From assembly GCA_017654935.2 (NCBI GenBank), contig CM065695.1, forward strand, positions 37,564,169-37,628,168: 64,000 nucleotides of DNA. Direction: 5' to 3'. Below the pieces are notes generated by a model. The model did not search any database. It was not told where the DNA came from and saw nothing but the letters and a program-made list of their open reading frames with translations. A program made the position numbers and the translations under genes. Source of the DNA: Phymorhynchus buccinoides. Taxonomy: Eukaryota; Mollusca; Gastropoda; Neogastropoda; Raphitomidae. Of the stretch, positions 55,075-64,000 are shown piece after piece; the stretch's first letter is position 1; the number at the start of each line of letters is the position of its first letter.

Positions 55075-56300
55075 AGCCCTATCAACTATGCATTCAGATC
55101 ATGCAGAAAGGGTACAGAGGCGAGCAACTAAGCTAATAAAATCAATAGAATATTTTAAAAATAGAATATCTATGGGCTGATGGGGAAACTGGAAAGACTT
55201 CGCAAGTTGAACTTGCCATCCTTAACCCTCTTAGTCTTAGCACTGCGTATAACTAAAAAGGTGAAAGCTATTTTTTTAAAACAATGGCGTAAGATTGAAG
55301 ACTGCAGGAATGTCAACTGGTACTTCTTGTTTTCATTTTTCATCTCTCATATATAAACATTTGACTGGGAAAGCTAATATATATATATACACTTTAGTTT
55401 TAGAATAAGAAAGCTTGAATTTTGCAATGAAAGTAAAGAAAACGACTTGTGTTGAATATGACAGCAGTAATCCAGTAAACTTTTGTAAAGCACTTTCACA
55501 GTGGCTGCAGCTAACCCCACCCCCATCCGACGATGATCCGTCACTGCTACTACTGTACTAGTGCTACTTGTGTCAGACATCACAAAACCATGCAGTCGAA
55601 CCCTTTTCCTTCACTTTGCTGCTGTTTGCAACAAAAATACAAGACTAATTACCTTCCTAGTCTCCATCAGAGTAGTTATCGGCAACATACTCATCACTGG
55701 TGTCAAATCTTCATCCTCACAATCACAACTTTCATCACTCATTTTCACACAAAAAATTGCAAACCGATCAATAAAATGTCCAGATTCAGACAGCAGGAAG
55801 TCGAAGTGCGAGTGCTACGAGCTTTCTGATTGGTCAGCTGTATTCGCTTATTGGATTGACCAAAGTTCAGCGCGATATTTGAACTGAGCCACGCTCGTGG
55901 CTCATTGTGTTCGACCGAGGAGCCACGAACATGGCTCCTGAGGAGCCACATTCCTTTTTCGTGGCTCATCGTGCTAAGAGGGTTAAAATACAGAAGATTA
56001 AGGGGAGATTTAATAAATTTATGTGCATAAAAATTTTCATAACCCTGACAAAACTAACAAATGTTTATTTCAATTGTCTAATGATTTGAGAACCCATAAC
56101 ACTAACAGCGAACTAGAATTAGTAAAAATACTAACCCAATACAGTAGAACTAACATGAGGAAAAACTTATTTTCTAACAGTCACTCAGTACTGGAACAAT
56201 CTCCCTGCACAAACTAAACTTGCTTCTAGTCATTAATTTCAAAAGCCTGGATAGTGATCCCAAAATTGCTGTATTGAATTCAATTATGATTTAATTTTTT
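55075..56300 (+). mobile_element. LINE thumb-region fragment split by a TTAA element
   Basis: VQRRATKLIKSIEYF and LERLRKLNLPSL run up to 55221; the frame resumes after the insertion as YRRLRGDLI. The remainder to about 56300 is frameshifted LINE sequence. Confidence 0.78.
55222..55986. mobile_element. 765-bp TTAA element inside a LINE (family 3)
   Basis: TTAACCCTCTTAG..AGCAC at the left and GTGCTAAGAGGGTTAA at the right. Removing it with one TTAA restores the LINE codons. Near the right end AGCCACGCTCGTGGCT and further GAGCCAC/GTGGCTC dyads cluster at 55888-55968. No transposase. Confidence 0.85.
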
Positions 56301-56624
56301 AATGCACCAATGGGCAATGATTGCTCAAAAACTGAAAAAGCATCACAGTTATGCCAATCAAATTGCAAAACAAAATCATAAAACAACGAGGCAAAAGAAA
56401 GAGCACATCATCTGACCTGACATGTTCCTTCCTCCCAGTCCCATTTCACTCACTCACTCACTGATTTGAGTGACCATGTGCTGTCAAATTGGCAGAGGCT
56501 CGGGGTACAGGCCCGTATTTCACATTCTCCAGGCTACGGGTATGGCGCTCAATCACGGGACGCATAAATTGTGCGCAAATGTCTTCAAAAACTGCTAAAA
56601 AAAAGAGGAAGTAACATTAAGTGA

Positions 56625-56874
56625 TTAACCCTTTTGCCGCCAGCCATTTTCAGCCCCCAAAAAATGAAACTTAACTGGGTAAAGACAAAAAGTTATCTGC
56701 AATATTGGGAATTCGTATGTGACATGTACAAAATTAGGCCTGTCCCTACCTCCCAAATTTAAGAAAATAGGGTCTTCAGATAACAGGCCCTGATTTGGTG
56801 CCTTTTAGTGACATGGGTGTTAAAACTTAAACCATTGTGGTGCATACATGCGACATTGGCGGTGAAAGGGTTAA
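56625..56874. mobile_element. TTAA MITE (family 1), second complete copy
   Basis: TTAACCCTTTTGCCGCCAGC at the left and GGCGGTGAAAGGGTTAA at the right; same interior as 34508-34758. Confidence 0.85.
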
Positions 56875-57444
56875 CTCTGCCATGTTCCTAACCCTATTCC
56901 TTACCAAGATGCGTTAAATACATGTATATGAAATTAAGAAAATTCATTTGTTGAAGAAAAATTTGACTAGGAAGAGTTACTATCCCTGAACATGGTCTGA
57001 GTGTTTGCAGCAACGCTGTACCCATAGCCACTGTGTTGATGAGACTTTTGTCACTTGACCAATTAGAACAAGGGGATTACGGAAGAAGCGCCTTAACTAG
57101 GGAAAGGAGGAAAAAAATATTTTACACAAGAAAAAGAGAGGGGGGGGGGGGGGGGGGGAGATTAAGATGTGTGTGTATGTCGCAGTGTGTGTGTTAATGT
57201 GAAGATTGCTAAAGTATTTAACTTTTAAGGATGGTCATGTGCACATGAACATGTGTATGCATGTATGCTTAATAAACTTTATGCATGTGTGCATGCATTT
57301 GCGTATGCTTGCAAGTGTGTGCGTCTGTGTGTGTTTATGTATGCGTGTGATCATCATTGTGTGTGTACATGTTTGTTAAAACTGATCAATATAATAGGGA
57401 TGCCTTATGAGTGATGTAATGAAATTTCCCTTTATTGTGAACAG

Positions 57445-57722
57445 GTGCAGACAATGGGTGCAGAACTGTGGTCGAGATGATCTGCGCAGTAAATCCAGCC
57501 ACTATCTCAGCAATAATTGTTTCATATGCATGGACCACTTTGAGGATAGCCAGTTCTGGAATGTGGCAAAGAAGGAGGAACTGGGCCTTCTTACAACAGC
57601 TGTGCCAACACTCTTCAACGTTCTCGACCCTCCAACCAAAACATCAATGAACAGACCTTTGCCAGCGCGCAATTCTCCTCCTCCAAAACAGACAAGAAAG
57701 AAAAAGAAAGACGACGAAAAAG
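57445..57722 (+). CDS. Gene 4, THAP exon 2
   Basis: The acceptor TGAACAG gives a phase-2 join. It encodes CRQWVQNCGRDDLRSK, SNNCFICMDHFEDSQFWN and TTAVPTLFNV: W40, C64-x2-H67 and the AVPT box complete a THAP finger. A basic tail (PKQTRKKKKDDEK) is a likely nuclear localisation signal. Phase-1 donor AAAAG/GTATAT matches gene 3. Confidence 0.88.
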
Positions 57723-58605
<883 letters not shown>

Positions 58606-58918
58606 AAACTGTGCCTGACACTTCAACAAGTGTCCTGCCCTTGTCATCAAGTGACGACTTATCTGCGTCTGCCACATCTACCCATGACAGTTGTCAGGAC
58701 ACCCTCAAATCACCAATGCCATCATCTTTTCCTTGTCAGGAACCTTCAGTCTTGGCGTCTGTGGATTCCAGTGGAGAGCAAGAACATAATGCTACAATGG
58801 AGAGTGACTTGTTCCAGTCGTCCTTTCTCCACTCCCCTGCCTTCCTTCTGTGGAGACAAGTGGGAGAACAGCATGGGCTGCACACCAATGAGGACATTGC
58901 CGGCTTCCTCATCAAAGT
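58606..58918 (+). CDS. Gene 4, exon A
   Basis: The acceptor CTGTTGACAG gives a phase-1 join and opens ETVPDTSTSVLP, one copy of the unit that gene 3 has twice. Linker STHDSCQDTLKSPMPSSFPC, one 26-residue unit, then FLHSPAFLLWRQVGEQHGLH and DIAGFLIKV; donor AAAGT/GTGAGT, phase 2. Close to gene 3. Confidence 0.87.
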
Positions 58919-59022
58919 GTGAGTACATGGGGGACTTGCATCAGTAGGCAAGCTTTCTCCAATAAGGAATGTGTCGTAGACTGAAAGAAACTGAATAGAA
59001 GTGTAGGTTTTTTCCCTTTCAT

Positions 59023-59369
<347 letters not shown>

Positions 59370-59713
59370 GGCCTGTAATTTTCCTTTTTGCATTCACTTT
59401 AAATTTTTCATTTTCCCCCCCTTTTTTTCTCTCTCTGGGTTATTCGGTAGAATTACACTCATGCTGCTCATTGGAATTCCCAAGTAGAGCCATTTCTTGG
59501 ATCTCAGGTCGCAGACCTCTAAACCAGCATTGACTTGTAGTTATTTATACCTGTGATTTGTGAAATTTGGTTTTTACCCTATGTTTTATGCCACAGACAA
59601 AAAAAGTTAATCTTGAGTCTTCAGAGTGACTTTGATGAATGTAGAAATGTAAACCCTCACCAATTCTTTTATAAACCCTTACCTATACATTTTTAATCTG
59701 CTCTGTTGTCCAG

Positions 59714-60059
59714 CTACCAGGACATGTCCAAAATGTTCCTGTCAGATCTGACTCGGTGTCGGGTGTGTCGGAATCCTGTGGCGGTCACCTGCACGCTTTG
59801 TGATTGGACGATTCACGTCCAGAAGACATTTGGCAATCTGCCTAAACAGTCGTCATTGACATCCAGAGCTGATGATGCTGAAACTGCCATTAAGAAGGAG
59901 AAGGACGACAGTGGTGAAGGGAAAAGGATCCTCAACAGTGAAGAGGAGGAGAGGAATGATGGTGAGGAAGAGGAGGAGGAGGACATCACCTATTGTTTCC
60001 CCTTTCCTTCTGTTTCTCCTTTGCCAGAGGAGGAAACGGTGACAACGAGCGAGATGCAG
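59714..60059 (+). CDS. Gene 4, exon B (CxxC-CxxC knuckle)
   Basis: Acceptor TGTCCAG, phase-2 join; donor CAG/GTGGGT phase 0. Encodes YQDMSKMFLSDLTRCRVC and RNPVAVTCTLC (four cysteines kept, although the usual Gly after the second Cys is Arg), WTIHVQKTFGNLPKQSS, KKEKDDSGEGKR and a very acidic run (EEERNDGEEEEEEDI) ending SEMQ. The partner finger exon is not found up to 64000, so it must lie beyond the window or be lost. Known B-C introns here span 1.0-3.7 kb; this one exceeds 3.9 kb. Confidence 0.86.
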
Positions 60060-60362
60060 GTGGGTTGATATGAGGGAGAGGGGGGTTGGGGTAGACAGTA
60101 GAAAGAGAAGTAAAAACACAGGTTGAGGTGGTGGTAATGGGATGAGGGTGAGAAAAATGTGTGGATGTGTGTTGGTTTCTGTATTCCATTAATTCAATTC
60201 AGTTCAATTCAACTCTTTTATTGTCTCCAAACAAGTGAAGAAATTTGCTTTTCGGCATGCACATAAAAATGAAGACAAAATAAGACATTGTTATAACTTA
60301 GCTGAAGAGACAAATTGTAAAATAACATAAAAGCACATGTAATTGATATAAAACATAGTTAT

Positions 60363-60417
<55 letters not shown>

Positions 60418-60514
60418 GAACAAGTACACTGAGCATCCAATGATCGATCAATGCCGTTCAAATTGTTGCATAATCATATAGTAAAAAGCCAAGTGTCCGT
60501 CCATGTGTGTGTCT
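60060..60514 (+). other. Start of intron B-C of gene 4
   Basis: GA/GT-rich then AT-rich; (CA)n at 60366-60415. Confidence 0.6.
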
Positions 60515-61060
60515 GTCTGTCTGAAACACAAAACGGGCCTTATAACTCCGCCGTTTTTCGACCGAATCGCTTCAAATTTGCTGTGAGCCCTAACGGGGTG
60601 ATGGCAACGGCAACCGAGGCGACCGTGTCATTTGCGTGGTTTGTCATTTGCGCGGTTTCGCAAATGCGCGAAACGCGCATCAGCCGGCCTCTCGGCGCCC
60701 GTATCTCTGGCATTTCTGGGCCGATTGCCTTCGAATTTGGCAGGAAGATGACTGGGGCCGGGGACTATCTGTGTGCCAAACCGGAAGCAAATCGATTCAT
60801 AAACGCGCGCTAGACGCCGCTTCACCGTTTTACGAATAACTCCGCCGTTTCTTAACCGAATCGCTTCAAATTTGCTGTTACGCTTGCTATGGCAAGGGCA
60901 AAGCCTGGCAGGAAATTTGAAGAGAATCGGGAGAGCGCGTCACTTTCAGAGCAGCGCCAACGGGAAACGGGGCCTTATAACCGGCCTCTTTGACGCCCGT
61001 ATCTCCGGTATTTCTGCCTTCAAATTTGGCAGGTAGATGACCGGGGACGGTGACTATCGG
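60515..61060. repeat. Modular repeat, inverted relative of 14180-14888
   Basis: GGGCCTTATAACTCCGCCGT and CGAATCGCTTCAAATTTGCT occur as complements of the 14180 units, with CGCGTCACTTTCAGAGCAGC in both. Confidence 0.75.
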
Positions 61061-61075
61061 TGTTTTTATGATATT

Positions 61076-62041
61076 TTTTTATCTTATCCGAGGACGTTTT
61101 TTAAAGTCAAAGCTAACGTAAAATACTGAATATAAACCCATCCCACCCCTTCCTCGTATGGTTTGAGGTCCAAAAAGGTGATTGGGTTTATACATGGTAT
61201 ATTTCCCTGTGCACAAAACAAAACTAGCTGTAAAAGCATATAGTGTATAACCTCTAATTCCAGAATGGCCTTTGAATCTATTCATGCATGCACACGCACG
61301 TGCATGCGCGCGCACACCCACACGCACACACCGTGACCGGACAGTTTGCCAGCGGACATTTCGCTTTGACTTTGAAAAACGTCCTCGGATAAGATAAAAA
61401 ATATCATCAAAACTTTACTATATCCGAACATCATTTATAAGAAAAAACTGTTATAGTAAAGGAAAATCCTTGCTCCCCTGGACTTTACTATAAGCGGGGT
61501 GTACTGTAATAAAGCTCACTTTAAGCAAAAATTTGTAAAAAACAGAGAGAGAGAGAAAGAAAGAGAGAAAGAGAGACAGAGATAGAGAGAGAGGGGGTGA
61601 GAGAGAGAGAGTAGAGGGAGTAGTGAGACTGTGAGGTATACATTGATGACGTATTTACAAAGGTCATGAAGAGGACCTTTTTTTTTTATTGTAACCGAGG
61701 AGGAACCACAAATGACTTTACTATAGGAGTTTTTAAAAAAAATTATAACCCAGTTGCTACTATGGGTGGGAGGAGGGAGTGGTGAGACTGTGACGCATAC
61801 ATTGGTGACGTATTTACAAAGGTCACGAAGAGGACAATTTTTTTTATTGTAACCGAGGAGCCAGTCTTGTGGGGAACCAAAAGTGACTTTACTATAGCAG
61901 TTTTTTTAAATTATAACCGAGTTGCTACTATCCGATGACTATTTAGTAATAAAACAGTAGACCTTTGGCTGGGAACCAGTGCTTTCCTTTACTGTAACCG
62001 AAATTGCTTATAACCGAGTTTACTATAAACGGGGAGTACTG
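61076..62041. mobile_element. Rearranged pogo-like element pieces
   Basis: 61076-61142 is the complement of about 44955-45020; 61364-61506 matches 44978-45124 including the right TIR (GCGGGGTGTACTG, TA); 61620-62041 is the complement of the left part of 43573-45124, ending in the left TIR. Two right-end pieces and one left-end piece are thus arranged head to head. GA-rich filler 61545-61620. Confidence 0.7.
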
Positions 62042-62043
62042 TA

Positions 62044-62550
62044 TCATGTTATTTGTTTTAACACTATAAACCCTTTTCACTGTTCACACATTGGTGACAT
62101 GATTAACAAGAAAGGCAAAGCCTTCAAGACTCACTCGCTTTGCATTTTAGGAGATAAATCTAAATGCCAAATTGTTTGCCTTCACATAAACCCCATACCA
62201 AAAATACAGAATCTTTGATGCGCATATTCTGTAAAATATACATAAACACAGGCAAGTGTCTGTGTAAAGCAATTGCTTGTGTGAGTGAGAGAGATGCTTA
62301 AAAAAAGTACATATTTTTTTGCGTAACAAAATGACATTTTCTTTATGATGTCACAGGTCTAATTCTAACTTGTGTTCTCCTGCACTCTGAAAAGTATACA
62401 TTTACTTTTCCTACTCTCACTTCAAAAGTTAATAACTGATTTACTATCATTCTGGCTACATTTTTAAAAAAATCGAGTCACTAAAAACAAAATGATGGCA
62501 TTTATCACTGTGCAAAGTTTGGTTGTGCTGTTATTTGTAGTTTCCATGGC
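62044..62550. other. Unclassified AT-rich DNA in intron B-C of gene 4
   Basis: No coding or repeat feature recognised. Confidence 0.5.
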
Positions 62551-62924
62551 TTAACCTTTACTGGACTTCTGGGGTCGACACACAAAACATGTTATATCTC
62601 TAAAACTATTTAAGCAATCTTCATGAAATTTCATGACTTTGTCAAAAACGTAAATGGCTTTAAGTGTGTTAAATTTCATTAATGTGTATAAAATATAATA
62701 TGACGTAATATGACGCGTAATTTTAATATACCTGTCCGGATGACGGGGGTCTCCCACGACCCCTACTTTAAAGAGCACTGCAGTGCATTGAGTTGGGGTC
62801 ATGGGAGACCCCCGCCATCCGGATAGGGATAAACACCTAGGAATTCGCTCTTTGCTGAGTAGGGGGTCGTGGAAGACCCCCGCCATCGTGTCTGTAGTCA
62901 AAAGCATGATCCGGTAAAGGTTAA
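62551..62924. mobile_element. TTAA-flanked MITE (family 2), copy 2
   Basis: TTAACCTTTACTGGACTTCT to ATGATCCGGTAAAGGTTAA. 374 bp, lacking one internal repeat present at 17190-17641. Confidence 0.82.
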
Positions 62925-63257
62925 ACTGCTTCCTTCTCAGGAAGGAAATCCTTTTTTTGAAAAATTGGTACAGACGGAATTCTGTTTTTTGAAAATTTTC
63001 AACTACAACATATTAATAAAAACTGGAAAAAAACAGCTTTGCTGTAGCTTCATGGGGGGGCATTGCCCCATTGAGAAGAGTGCATGTGTACCGGTAGTTA
63101 AAGTTTAACCCCTTTACTGCCGAGGGATAATGGATTTCTTGTATTGCTGTGTGCCAAGCCAAATTTGGCCTTCGGAGGGTTGCTTCACTGATCTGTCCAT
63201 TGCTCATCCAGTTGTCGATGTCACAAGGAAGTTTTTAAAAAAAGAAAAGAGATATTA

Positions 63258-64000
63258 AAACTAAAGGAAAGCAGGGTCAGACAGTCGGGCAAGGGGCAGG
63301 TAGTCGTAAGTGTCGGGCAGGTGGTGAGCTCAACGACCTGCCCACCGGGCAAGTGCTTAGAAAAACAATCTCACACAGTTTATTTCAGTCAGTTGTAAAA
63401 ACCGCAAGTCAGGTTCTAGGCCTACAACGCAGGCTACATCAACAATAATAGGCCCTACTATCAACACGCTCACGAGTAGCATCACTTCCACAAAATCCGA
63501 TAGCCATTTGTATCGAGCAAGACGATTGGCTAAAGAAAATTCATTATCCAATCAGAATGAACCATACTTAGCCAGTCAGTTGCAGACAGCTTTTGGCAAA
63601 ATAGCAGATGCAACAATATTATGACATGTCATGTGCTTCGGGTTCTGACAAGAAGAAATCAAAACAAACCACACTGTTGGGTTTTGTGGGGTCATCCACG
63701 AAACAGAAACAACTGAGTGTGGGTAAAAAACGGAAGAACACATGGAAGAGGAATTTTGTACCGGAATGGAAGAAAGAGTCCGTGTGGGTGCAGTTTGATA
63801 AAGAGGAGTTGGTTCTTGTTTGGGTGCTTTTTTTTTTTTGGGGGGGGGAAACAAAATTGTCATTCCAGAGGAGCTGTGTGACAGGATGGCCAATCATGAA
63901 GACTCTTTCTACTAGCTTTTTCACTCATGGCACATTCATTTATCGGGCAGGTGGCTAAAACTGGGGGGGGGGGCAGGTAAAAAATTTGTTTTCCTGCCCT
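63258..64000 (+). mobile_element. Possible transposon 5' part cut by the window edge
   Basis: GGGCAGGT/ACCTGCCC-type motifs recur (63310-63350, 63945-64000). A frame near 63626 reads MSCASGSDKKKSKQTTLLGF and WKRNFVPEWKKESVWVQFDK, resembling N-termini of hAT-type transposases before their zinc finger. It is cut by a T/G run near 63830. Family assignment is tentative. Confidence 0.35.

Larger units (their letters stand above)
53689..57444 (+). other. Intron 1 of gene 4
   Basis: 3.8 kb with an antisense LINE fragment, a telomere-like hairpin, a LINE split by a TTAA element and a family-1 TTAA MITE. G-tract at 57139-57158. Confidence 0.75.

Overview
This window is nuclear DNA from an invertebrate animal. 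Genes are split by GT-AG introns, there is no bacterial gene organisation, and the DNA is full of (CA)n and (CT)n microsatellites, 3' pieces of CR1/Jockey-like LINEs, a Penelope-like retroelement and many small DNA transposons. C2H2 zinc-finger and THAP genes, Penelope elements and this repeat mix point to a lophotrochozoan, probably a gastropod mollusc. That placement is inference; no species marker is visible.

The host content is one tandem array of four paralogous genes, all on the + strand, called genes 1 to 4 here. The full exon order, with reading frame preserved across every junction, is: THAP exon 1, THAP exon 2, exon A (acidic/Ser-rich linker ending in a conserved LLWRQVGEQHGL module), exon B (a CxxC-x7-CxxC knuckle and an acidic tail) and exon C (a single large exon with 15 C2H2 fingers). 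Gene 1 (from the left edge to 5261) shows A, B and C; its THAP exons, if any, lie outside the window. Gene 2 (8484-19426) has A, B and C but no THAP exons that I can find, although an upstream block shared with genes 3 and 4 survives. Gene 3 (28286-38106) is complete and encodes about 933 aa. Gene 4 (53292 to beyond 60059) shows THAP 1, THAP 2, A and B; its finger exon must lie past the right edge. A partial duplicate of the finger exon follows gene 3 at 38198-38702.

Region by region: 1-5261 gene 1; 5262-8480 low-complexity and interspersed repeats; 8484-19426 gene 2, whose introns hold a TTAA element and a 756-bp hAT-like element; 19427-28285 a repeat bed including a clean TIR transposon inserted in a LINE and a second hAT-like element; 28286-38702 gene 3 and its partial duplicate; 39070-41565 a recent 1.25-kb tandem duplication; 41890-53290 repeats, including a pogo-like element and a Penelope-like fragment; 53292-60059 gene 4; 60060-64000 repeats and the edge of another transposon.

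The array resembles vertebrate KRAB zinc-finger clusters in design: a DNA-binding or effector N-terminus, a variable linker and a long finger array, duplicated in tandem inside transposon-rich DNA. Fingers 1-7 differ at DNA-contact positions between paralogues, while a block of about 235 bp over fingers 11-13 is nearly identical even at silent sites. A role in sequence-specific regulation, possibly of transposons, is inference.
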